This document shows, piece by piece, positions 54,662 to 64,000 of a stretch of 64,000 bases of DNA (position 1 is the stretch's first letter; the number at the start of each line of letters is the position of its first letter). The stretch spans positions 372,001 through 436,000 of the forward strand of contig BRON01000004.1 in assembly GCA_024345305.1 (NCBI GenBank), read 5' to 3'. The DNA is from Mrakia gelida. Its lineage: Eukaryota > Basidiomycota > Tremellomycetes > Cystofilobasidiales > Mrakiaceae. The notes under the pieces are model-generated. The model was not told where the DNA came from. It was given only the letters and a program-made list of their open reading frames with translations, and did no database searches. The translations under genes and the position numbers were made by a program.

Positions 54662-57600
54662 ATGCGATTCCTCGCTTCCCTCGTCGTCGTCGCTTCCGCC
54701 CTCCTCGTCTCAGCCAAGGATCTTGTTCCCAGCGGTGGTCGTTCCGAAGTCATTCCTGGGTCATACATCGTCCAGCTCAAAGAAGGAGCCGTCCTTGGTC
54801 GACGATCGCTCGTGAGTGTTTGATCTCTTTCGTCCCTCCGATCTTGCTCGCGTGAGCTGACCTCCTTCGCCTCTTTCGTCCCGCCAGGACTCCCACGCTC
54901 ACTTCGAAGCTCACCTAAAGCGAGAGGACCTCCTGTCCAAGGTCGGAACCAAGTTCGACTCTCCTGGAGTTTTCACTGGAGCTGTTCTCTCGAGCATCTC
55001 TGACGACGTGCGTTTCGCTCCTCTCCCGCCCCTCCTTCCTTCCTGTTCCCTCCCCTAACTGAAACGTCCCTCCCCCTTCTAATTTTAGGAACTCGCCAAA
55101 ATCCTCTCTTCCGATGGAGTTCTCGCCGTCTTCCCCAACAGACTCGTTCCCGCTCCCCTCCCTTTCTCGGGAGTCTCCCTCGTCGGTCCCAACGCCGTCG
55201 CTTCCAACCCTACCGACACCTTGTGAGTCTTTTCGACCTCTTCAGGTGGTCATTCTCGTATTCATCGACCTCTCTCTCCCCAGCTCTACCCATCAGATGA
55301 CCGGAGTCGACAAGGTGAGCCAGCACGCGTCGCTTCTTTCTCGCCTCGCTCGTCCTCATTCTTGCTGGCCGGTCCTTTCGTCCTCGCAGCTGCACAACAT
55401 GGGAATCTACGGAAAGGGTGTCAACATTGCCGTTATTGATACAGGAATCGACTATACCCACCCAGCACTCGGCAACGGTTGCTTGTGAGTCGAGACCTCG
55501 AACTTCCTCGCCTTCCTGCTGGATCGGAACTGACTCGTCGTTCCTCGACTTCTTTTCCTCTCATCCAAAGCGGTGCTGGATGCAAGGTCACCAAGGGATA
55601 CGACTTTGTGAGTAAACCCCAACCTCTTCGTCTTTCTCGTTTCGATGAGCGAGGATCAGCAACGCTAAGGACTTCGAACTGATATTTCCCCGCCCTCACC
55701 CTTCTTCCTTCGCCTTTCCTTTTCTCAACCTCAGGTCGGAGACGCCTTCACTGGAACCGAAGCGCTCTTCCCCGATAACGATCCCATGTTCGTGCCTCGT
55801 CTTCTTTCGCGTTCGACCTCTTTCGCCGTCCCTCGCGTCGCTGACCTTTGCTCGACTACCTCCTTTCCTCGTTGGTCAGGGATTGCGCTGGTCACGGATC
55901 CCACGTCGCCGGAATCATCGGAGCTGATTTCAACCCTCTCAACTTCGTGAGTTGATTCATCGTCTTCGACGTCGAAAGAGGGGAAGTCGAGCTGACATCG
56001 ACGCGACTCTTCGCCTTCTCGCTCAACAGACTGGAGTCGCCCCTCAGGCCACTCTTTTTGCCTACAGGGTACGTCTTCAGCCTTGATAACCTCAAGCCTA
56101 ATACCTCTTCGTCGTCTCACCGAGACCGCCCATCGAAAGGAGACGAGAAGTTCGACCCCCTTGAGCCGAATCTGACACGTCCTTTCTTTGCGTCTTTCCC
56201 CAGGTCTTCGGATGCGATGGATCGACCCAGAGCTCCATCATCATTGAGGCTATGCTTCTCGCCCACAAGGAGGTGAGTCTTTTGCGTTCGAAAGGCCTCG
56301 TTCGCTCAGCACGTCGACTGACTCGCTCTTCATCCCTCCCTTTCTTTCTCAAAGGGTGCCGACGTTATCTCGATCTCCATCGGAGGAGGAGCTGCCTGGA
56401 CTGAAGATGCCGAGGCTGTGGTTGCCAGTCGACTCGTCGATGCTGGAGTCGTACTCGTGAGTCAAAGTCGACTGCTTGCTTCCAAGCGCTCGTTTCGTCA
56501 CTTACTCGCCTCGTTTCCTTCCTTCGTTTTGATCCTGATCAGAGCGTCTCCGCTGGAAACTCTGGTGACGCTGGTCTCTGGTACACCGCCTCTCCTCAGC
56601 TCGGACTCGGCGTGATCTCTGTCTCTTCCATCGACAAGTGAGTCCTTCGTCGATCTCGTCAACACTCTTCTCGTTGCGAGAGAAGAGGAACGATCCTGAC
56701 TGAGGCCTCCTTCTGTTTTCAGCGTGATCACCCCTGCTAAAGGAGCCATCCTATCCAGCGGAGAAGGTCCCTTCTTCCTCAAGGGAGACATCGACTCGCC
56801 CGGAGTCCAGTTCCCAATCTTCGTCTCGTCGTTCGACACCTCGATCGCCAACGACGCTTGTGTCCCTTACCCTGCTGGAACAAACCTCGCCGGAAAGGTT
56901 GCTCTCGTACGACGAGGAGGGTGCAACTTCGCGATCAAAGCGCAAAACGTCTTGGAGTGAGTCCCTCGCGTTTCGTTCGAGCAAAGACGCGTCGAGGTTC
57001 TCGAAGCTGAGGTCGCTCTCTCTCCCCCTTTTTCAGCGCTGGAGCCGAGATCCTCCTTCTCTACAACGTGAGCTCTTACCACTCGGCATACATATAAAAA
57101 CCTGCTGATGCTCATTTTGATCTAACAGAACGTCCCCGGAGCCACTGGTACGTCCGACTGGGCTCTTTCTTTCCTCCCTCTCTCGCTCCCTTTCGTCTCG
57201 TTGACTCGCTACCCTTTTCTTGCTCAGTCGGAGCCGACATCGGTATCGTCCCCATTCAACAAGCCATGATCACCGACGTCGACGGGCTCGCAATCGTCGC
57301 CGCCGTCGTCGCGAACCCTGCCGTCACCATCAGCTTCCCCAACTTCTACTACAACGCTCCGAACCCAACCAGCGGAGGTCTTGTTTCTTACTTCTCCTCC
57401 TACGGTCTGACCGCCGACTCCTAGTGAGTTTAGCAGCTTCGTCTTCCGTTCTCGTTCGACTTGACGCGTCTTTCCTCGCTTCGAGCTGATCCTCCCTCTT
57501 CCGTTCCTTTCTCTGTGCAGTATCAAGCCTCAGATCGGAGCTCCTGGAGGAGCGATTCTCTCGACCTACCCTGTCGCCAAGGGCTCGTACGCGGTTCTCG

Positions 57601-59148
57601 ATGGAACTTCTATGGCCGTACGTCGCCGTCTCTCCCAGCTCAAGCTCTTCGCGTCTGAAGCTCATTCGTCCTCGTCTTCTCCTCCTCAGGCTCCTTTCGT
57701 CTCTGGAGTCGCAGCTCTCTTCATCGCTACCAACGGACACATCCACCCTCACAAGATTCAAGCCATCCTCCAGAACTCTGCTCGACCCATCGCCACCTCG
57801 GTCGGAGGTTCTCAGCTCAACACCGTCGTTCAACAAGGAGCTGGCCTCGTCGACGCGTTCGCGTCCGTCGTCGGATTCAAGGCCGTCATCACCCCTTCCG
57901 AGATCGCTCTCAACGATACTGAGCACGCTCTCAAGTCGACTACCATCACCATCACCAACGTCGGATCAGCCTCGAAGACTTTCAAGCTCAGCAACTTGCC
58001 CGCTGCTGCTGCTTTGACTTTCGGATCGGTGAGTCGCGTTCCTCAAATCTTTCCTTCCTTCGAAGTCTTGTCTGACCCTTTCACCCTCTTCTCTTGTCTC
58101 CCTTTGACCAGAACGGGAACCAAGTCAACAGAGACGTACCTCTCGTTTCGGGGGACGCGTCGGTCGCCTTCTCTTCTTCCTTCGTCACCGTCGCTGGAGG
58201 AGGATCCGCCGAGGTTGTTCTCGCCTTCACTCCTCCCACCAACCTCGATCCTGCTACTGTTCCTATCTACTCTGTGGGTCATTCTTCTCTCCGTCTCGTT
58301 GATCCAAAGCAGAGCGCTGACTCGTTCTCCTTCGTTCGCGTTGAAAGGGATGGGTCGTGGTCGAGTCCGCCGATCTCAGTGAGCGATACAGCATCCCTTA
58401 CGCTGGAACCGCTGCAACCTTGAGGACGGACTACCCCATCCTTGACAAGTGAGTTCTTGAGTCTCGAGGATCGTCTCGAACGACTTAAAACTGACCGAAA
58501 CGCGCTGCTCCCTCCTGCAGCGTCGACTCTCCCTCCCTCGCCGCCGGAGGCTCGTTCATCACCGCTCCTCGGACTCTCACCTTCACCGGAAGCACCCAGC
58601 AGCTTTACATCTACTACGTGTGAGTACCCTTAGAAACGTCGAGCTTGCCGGCCTTCGAACGAGATCCTGACGACGCGACTTTCCTTTCCTCAGTCTTCTC
58701 GGCTCGTCTCGACACGTGCTCGTCGACTTGGTTCCCGCCGACACCACCTTCACTCCCACCATAACCAAGAGACACTTCGCCGACAACAAGATGCACAGGA
58801 TCAGTCGTCGACAAGGAGCTACCGTCCCTACCATCATCGGAAACCTCTCGGACGAACTCTTCGCGTACAGAAACGACCCTCTCGGCACCGACAACAACTA
58901 CAACTACTTCTCGATCTCGAACGGAGCCACTGGATTCTTCTTCAGCGACGGTACGAAGGTCCCCAATGGGTCTTACAAGATCCTCCTTCGAGGACTTCGA
59001 TTCTACGCCGAGGACGAGTACGGTGAGTCGATCCTGCTTCTTTCTTTTTCTCTCGTTCTTCTCAGCTCGTCCTGACTCTCCCGCCCTTCTTGCCTCCTCT
59101 TCTGTAGACTCTTGGCTCTCTCCCGTCATCACCGTCGACCAGGCCTAG
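54662..59148 (+). CDS. Secreted subtilisin-like serine protease (S8) with PA domain
   Basis: The start is ATG 54662 with a clear signal peptide, MRFLASLVVVASALLVSA, then KDLVPS. An inhibitor I9-type propeptide follows (PGSYIVQLKEG). The catalytic triad is visible: Asp in VNIAVIDTGIDYTHPALG, His in DCAGHGSHVAGI, Ser in LDGTSMAAPFVSGVAAL. The oxyanion Asn lies in VSAGNSGDAGLWYTASP. A protease-associated insert (ALVRRGGCNFAIKAQNVLDA) lies between His and Ser, as in cucumisin/Vpr types. C-terminal Fn3-like parts include TTITITNVGSASKTFKLSNL and ADLSERYSIPYAGTA. About 22 exons, stop TAG 59146-59148, roughly 880 residues. It likely degrades external protein, which pairs logically with the OPT transporter, though they are 45 kb apart. 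Identity is very secure. Confidence 0.94.
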
Positions 59149-59552
59149 ATCGGTCCTTCACTCTGATAGAGCTTCGTCGTCGTTTCGTCGCGTCTTCCTC
59201 TGTTTTGTTTCGTTTCCGTCGTTTTCTTTTCGTAGCGTTCTCCGTTTCGCACCCTTTTGTACCCACTCTACTCAGCACAATCCTCCATCGCGGAAAAAGA
59301 CTGCGAGAGGCTCCAAAGAGAGGGCTTTCTGAGTCGCGTCGAACGAGAGACGAGAAAAACGACGTCGCCGGTCGACTCTGCCCTTCACGTCACTTGTCAC
59401 TTTTTCTTCCAGTCTTTGTCTCGATCAACGGCCGGCCGAGAGTTTGGGATCGGATTCGGAGAAACTTTGCTTTGAAAGCGGAGAAGACGAGACAGGAGAG
59501 CTCGCGATTCCCCTTTCCCTCCTTTCTTCTCTCTCCCACCCACCACGCAAAG
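59149..59552. other. Spacer between tandem plus-strand genes
   Basis: It holds the 3' end of the protease gene and the promoter of the methyltransferase gene. The plus strand is T-rich at 59185-59235. No TATA box or extra gene is seen. Confidence 0.4.
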
Positions 59553-61601
59553 ATGGACGAAAAAGACGACACGCTCTCCGATACGACTGGATACGATGTG
59601 AGGCCACCTTATCTTTCTCCCTCACCGCTCGAGCTGAGCCTTCGTTTCTCCAGAGCTTGATCACAGTCTCGCCCTCTCTGCTCGACATGATCGTTGTCGA
59701 ACGTCAAGGTCCGTCCTTCCTTCTTCCCTCTTCGAGGCCTCTCGCTTCCTCCACTTACGCTAAGCGAACTCTCTCTCCGCACAGCCAGAACTTCTCTGCT
59801 CTCGGAAACCACTGTTCGACTTCTCGTCTTTGTTTTCGCACGTCGGAGTTGGTCGAGCTGAGTCGCCTCCGTGTTTGCCTTCCTTCCCACAGATCTTCTG
59901 CCCTACTCTGACCAGGTCAAAGCCTGCGAAGCAGTCTTTTACATCTTCTCTCAGACGCTTAATCAAGGCGATCTCTACTGGGAGCCCGAGCTCGAACGAG
60001 GATCGGTCGCTGAAGTGCTTTCGAAAGAGGGAAGTCGCGTCCTCGATGTCGGTGAGCTCGTTCGCCTTTCGTTCTTTCTCTTCTCGTGCAAGACTGACGT
60101 ATCTTTTGATATCAGGATGTGGAATGGAAGGTCTTTGGGCTTCGACGATGGCTACACGCTTCGATAAGACAGAAGTCCTAGCTGTGGATCTGATCCCCGT
60201 CGAAGTGAAGTCAGTTGTTTCCCTCTTTTAGTTTCGCTCTTTGAAGCGGTTTGTTGATCGGTTTCTGCCTTCTTCTTGCCTCACCAGATGGTGTCCTCCG
60301 AATGTGACTTTCCAAGTTTCCGACGTGAACTTCGGGCTTCCCTTGTTCGTCCATCTCCCTCGAAGTCACGTCGACGACGCGTTTTCCGACGGCTGACCTC
60401 GTCTCGCTCGACTCATATCCTCTTCTGCAGTCAGAGCGAGTACTTGTAAGTAGCCTGGGTATAGGAGTGTGTAAAAACACCCGTTTTGAAGCTCCTCGCT
60501 CGAAGGACTCGCTGCTGACTCTTCAGTGTTCACCCTTCCGATTTGGTTCTGCGTCGCAGCGACGTCGTTCAGGTCCGATCGGTCTCGCCTTGGATCAGCA
60601 TCGAGCACCGAATGTCAGCCATCAGACGAGTTTTGAAACCAGGAGGGATCTTCTTGCTTCAGGAGGAAAAGGTGAGTTGAGAGAGTCCGAGGCGACGACA
60701 TCGACGCGTCGTCGCGTCCGTTCAAGGTCGACATCTCCTCACAATCCTCTTCATCACCGCTATCGCTAAATCGCCTCTTCGTGTATTGATTCCCTGGCTT
60801 CACTTCCACTTCCTTCTAGGCAGAGCTCCACCGCGCCGACGGCTCCCTCGTTCTCTCTGTTTTCGAGAACCCTCCCGGAACTCTCTCGTGGGCAGGTCGT
60901 TTCGATGCTTTGGCCCAAGTCATCGCGAGGAACACCTCTGAGCCAGGAGATCAGCCGTACGTGGGAGAGCTGGTGGACGTTCAGGATCGAGTGGTGGAGA
61001 TCCATCTCGGTGTCGACTCTTCGTTTCGTGATTCTCGTCTTCCTCCTCATCTTTTTCAATTCCACTTCATCGCGTCTTTTCCGCTCACATCGACTTCCTC
61101 TTCATTTTCCAGCCGAGCACCTAGAACGCCAAAAAGCTGGGAAACTCCTCCGAGAAGCTCTCTTGGGTAAGTAGGTTCGCGTCTCCTCCTCCTCCCGTGA
61201 TCCTTTCCCTGCTCGCTTTTCGCGATGCGTCTCACTCGCGCCGCGTTTACACTCTCTTCTCCCTCAGGCTGGTTCAAACTCCCCGTCCTCCGAATCGACG
61301 GCTCCGTCGCTCAAGCTGCCCGTCTGGTCGAGATCTCGAAGCTGATCCCGGCGCGAGACTCTGAGATCTACGACACGATGAAGAACGTTTGGGCTCGAAA
61401 AGCGGTGGGACGACCTTTGGTTGAGTATGGGGCGAGGTATGAGGAGAGGAGGGGTGCAGCTGTGAGTAGTCAAGTGCTGTGTATCGAGACGCGAGAGTGG
61501 TGAAGCCTTGGAAGAACTGACGCTCTCGCGTTTTCGTCGCTGTGCATTCGAAGACGGTCGACGCGTCTCTTCCTCGAGAGCTCAGGCCTGAGTTGATGTG
61601 A
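59553..61601 (+). CDS. Class I SAM-dependent methyltransferase
   Basis: The start is ATG 59553 (MDEKDDTLSDTTGYD), followed by short exons. The core begins DLLPYSDQVKACEAVFYIF, then GDLYWEPELERGSVAEVLS. Motif I is VLDVGCGMEGLWASTMA, split by an intron in the Gly-rich loop. Motif II residues follow in VLAVDLIPVEVKWCPPNVTF and QVSDVNFGLPF. Then come LVLRRSDVVQVRSVSPWISI and RRVLKPGGIFLLQEEK. The C-terminal part (WFKLPVLRIDGSVAQAARLV, NVWARKAVGRPLVEYGARY) resembles fungal LaeA/UMTA-like methyltransferases. TGA is at 61599-61601. A 15-base exon lies at 60431-60445. The exon near 59780-59860 is uncertain because its donor is not obvious. The substrate is unknown. Confidence 0.8.
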
Positions 61602-61668
61602 CGATCTCGCTTCTACTCGATGACGATACCCTTCGATACATAGATATAACGAATGCTTTTCCACTAGT

Positions 61669-63871
61669 CTACTCTCCACCCCGCTCAACATGCCCCCAAA
61701 CCCTCACTCCTCCCCTCCTCCTCTCGTCGTCCTGCAAGAGATCGAACCCGTTCCACGCCCTCCAGACTTCCTCGTACCGCTTCCCCCTCAGCAGCGTCTC
61801 AATTTCCCTCCCCTCAGTTCCATCGAGAAGCGCTCCGAAGAGGACGAGATGCGAAGGCCAGCGACGAAGATTGGGAACCATTCGCTGAAGGGACGCGAAA
61901 GATTTCTCGGGAGGGGAGTAGGTGGAGGGGAAGTTGAGTCGGAGGTACCGGGTTGGGGAGGAGTAGAAGAGGGATTCGGGGGTTTGATGAGGGGTCGAGG
62001 GGTGCGAGAGAAGGCTGAGAGTCGAAAAACGAAGGGGGAGGGTGACAGAGTCAGCGAAAGAACGACGCGTCGAGATCAACAACGAATCGAAACGCAAGCG
62101 TCTTCGTCGAACTCACCTCTTCGGCGGATCACAAGTCAAGAACCAACTCCCCCCCTCCAAATCCTCCCTATGCAACTGACTCTGCCACGGCGTCGAGTGA
62201 CAAGGCATCAACACTCCCACGCTCTTCACCTCCTCGTTCGCTCTCACCCAATCGATCACCCCGTGCTGAGCGACTCCGTGATACCTCGAGAGGTAGAGCA
62301 CTGGTCCGAGGGGAACGAAGATGAGCAACAACGTCCAGCTCTTCCTCGGTAACCTCACCCCTCCCTTCTTCCCCTCCCCTCCTCCAACAACCCACCCCTT
62401 CTCCCCTTCTCGGCTCATCACCCACCCCGCCGTAAGCACATTCCAAACCGGCACGACAGGATGACAGAACCTCCACTCCTTATGCCCGATGAGCGAGTAA
62501 ACGCCCACTCCCCACGCAATGACACCCGCCAGCACCCTCCCATCGCGTCCCAGACCTCCCCTCGCTGCTTCGACGAACGCAGGCAGGGCGAGGGGGAGGG
62601 ACGGGAGGAGGAGGATCGGGAGGGCCTGGAGGAGGTAGTAGTGCCAGGGGTTGGAGCCGTAGAACAACGAAGTCGGGAGGAGGAGGTTGTAAGTGAGGAA
62701 AGGGAGGAGAGGGAAGGTGAACGGGAGGAAGGAGTGGGGAGGGGGAGGGAAGAGGAGGGTGTCGAGGAGGGTGGAGGGGAGGAGGGTCAGAAGCCTGGGA
62801 CGGGAGGAGAGGGGAGATCTCTTAGTTGAGGTCGGACAAAAGGGCAGAACAGAGAGAGTGAGAGGTTTGTGCTCACCCAATCCAAAACGCGTCGAAAACG
62901 ACCTGACGAGCTTCGTCTTTCCTGCCTGCCCTCCAGCGCGAGTAAACGAGGTGAGATCCGAGGAAGATCCAGAGGACGAGGTTGGTAGGTCGGAGGGTGA
63001 AGGTGATGGCTGCGATGAGGAGGGAGATGCGGGTTGAGGATCTGAGAAACGAACGAAGACGTGAGCGACGCGCGAGGAGGGAGAACGAAGCCGCAAGAGC
63101 TGTTGGACGCACCTCTCTGACCAGGTGGATACTGAGCGGGCTGAAGGAGTATCGGAAGGGAGGGGCCACCAGGTGAGAGCGAAGATGGTGAGGGAGGTTT
63201 CGACGCTGTTGGTGAAGGGGCGAGTGAGGGCGTGGGCGTGGAAAAGGGAGGTGAGGGAGAGGAGGAGCTGTGAGAGGAGAAGGGAGGTCAGGGAGGGCTT
63301 CGAATCGACGGACAGGGTGTTGACGAGACTATACCTACTGCTGCGGGAGCTACGGAGGGCCCGTATATTCGACGAGCGAGATTGTACGTCGACGAGTCGC
63401 AGAGGGAGGCGATGAGCGCCATCACGAGCTTTGGAGCGATGGTCTGAGGGCACGAACAGCAGAGAAACGCGTCAGAAACAATCTAGCAGCAAGGAAGTAC
63501 TAGGCGATACTCACTACGCCCCAACTCTCTATCCTCAGCGTCTTGACGAGCCAGTAGACTGCCGCCCAGAGCGCGACCCAAGCCGACCCTCTGAGCCTCC
63601 CCTCAGCCATCCAACCCCACCAGACTCCCTCTACTGCCTCGTTAGGCTGCCACTCCCATGTGAGATGACCGTATCCGAAGACTATTCGATGAGCTGGTTC
63701 GAGGGATTGATAGGATTCGTCTGGTTGGAAGGGAGTCCGTTGAAGGAGAGCGAGAGGGAGGCGGACGAAGAGGAGGGAGAGCAGGAAGGGAGAGCTCAAC
63801 AACGACCGGAGCAGCGAAGGGATCCTCCAAGAGGAGAGTTTGGGAGGGAGCGGAGGTGAGGGAGAGGCCAT
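61669..63871 (-). CDS. GPI10: GPI mannosyltransferase 3 (PIG-B/Gpi10, GT22)
   Basis: An ER membrane enzyme that adds the third mannose to GPI precursors. The start is ATG 63871 (MASPSPPLPPKLSSWRIPSL). The GT22 signature follows: FQPDESYQSLEPAHRIVFGY then GHLTWEW, with the acidic Asp-Glu in the first loop. Hydrophobic segments include VALWAAVYWLVKTL and LLIAAITFTLRPTNLVLWI. The luminal blocks LFYGSNPWHYYLLQALPILL and GHKEWRFCHPVVPVWNVL (family HKE-RF) are typical of PIG-B. The C-terminal exon ends in PNLRRWPSHLVLFGALLDGT and TAG 61669-61671. About six exons, roughly 600 residues. A further intron (63885-63964) lies in the 5' leader. It converges on the methyltransferase gene with 67 bases between stops. 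Identity is secure. Confidence 0.9.
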
Positions 63872-63884
63872 GGTGGATTGAGAG

Positions 63885-63964
63885 CTATTGAATAAGAAGA
63901 GAGCAGGGAGAGCGTCAGCTCGAGAACGGAGGGACGGAGGAAGGGAAGGAAAGTCGAAGCTCAC
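63885..63964 (-). other. Intron in the 5' leader of the PIG-B gene
   Basis: On the minus strand GTGAGC at 63964, a GCTGAC branch point and CAATAG ending at 63885 define an 80-base intron just before the PIG-B ATG (63871). An upstream ATG at 63988 would read MPISSLDE, cross the junction and overlap the main start in a different frame, so it would act as an overlapping upstream ORF. Confidence 0.6.
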
Positions 63965-64000
63965 CTCGTCCAAAGAAGAGATGGGCACTCTCAGGCGATG

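Noticed and set aside
53991..54815. 274-codon plus-strand frame before the subtilase
   Set aside because: It runs out of frame through the signal peptide exon of the protease and is Ser/Pro-rich throughout.
62113..63453. 446-codon continuous frame in the PIG-B gene
   Set aside because: It reads through introns; the conserved blocks fit better as separate exons with standard GTGAG donors and CAG acceptors.
1..64000. Transposon, CRISPR, secondary-metabolite cluster or viral insertion
   Set aside because: No transposase, reverse transcriptase, terminal inverted repeats, CRISPR-like arrays, PKS/NRPS genes or viral genes were seen. The FMO and methyltransferase genes are not accompanied by a core biosynthetic gene.

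Overview
This window is nuclear DNA of a filamentous or yeast-like fungus, very probably a basidiomycete. The genes are split by many short introns, mostly 50-110 bases. Introns start with GTGAG or GTTCG, carry a near-invariant CTGAC-type branch point (usually GCTGAC) and end in CAG. All confidently recognised products are fungal housekeeping or secretory proteins. Intron density (about 28 introns in one 4.8 kb transporter gene) and a GC content in the mid-fifties, judged by eye, would suit Pucciniomycotina. I cannot fix the species from sequence alone.

Layout. 1-4.8 kb: the 3' end of an aconitase gene, a small unrecognised gene, and a DUF1992 (DNAJC28-type) protein. 5-9.8 kb: an OPT oligopeptide transporter. 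10.9-16 kb: a TPR subunit of TFIIIC (TFC4 type), divergent from the splicing factor ISY1. 18-22 kb: a broken F-box-like gene, a truncated copy of a sister gene, and a Golgi-type GT8 glycosyltransferase. 22.7-26 kb: cobalamin-independent methionine synthase. 26.7-30 kb: a RING-LON protein. 31-36 kb: SVF1 and COP9 signalosome subunit 4. 37-45 kb: a second broken F-box-like gene, an O-fucosyltransferase-like protein and an FMO-type monooxygenase. 45-54 kb: COQ4, a MYND/Mss51-like gene with a frameshift, two more broken F-box genes and mitochondrial GatB. 54.6-64 kb: a secreted subtilisin-like protease, a class I methyltransferase and the GPI mannosyltransferase PIG-B.

There is no metabolic gene cluster. 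COQ4, GatB, aconitase and the Mss51-like gene serve mitochondria; ISY1, TFC4 and CSN4 are nuclear. GT8, the O-fucosyltransferase-like protein and PIG-B act in the secretory pathway, and OPT plus the secreted protease handle external peptide. 

The most unusual signals are four. First, the perfect palindrome GACGCGTC recurs about 28 times, mainly inside introns. Second, a small F-box-like family has three dispersed members plus one fragment, and every copy is damaged (frameshift, nonsense codon or truncation). Third, there are extremely small exons (7, 8, 9, 9, 12 and 15 bases, and a start exon contributing only ATG). Fourth, the RING-LON gene carries a candidate 70-base poison exon. Exon boundaries were placed by hand from splice signals, reading frame and family conservation, so individual junctions may be off by a few bases.
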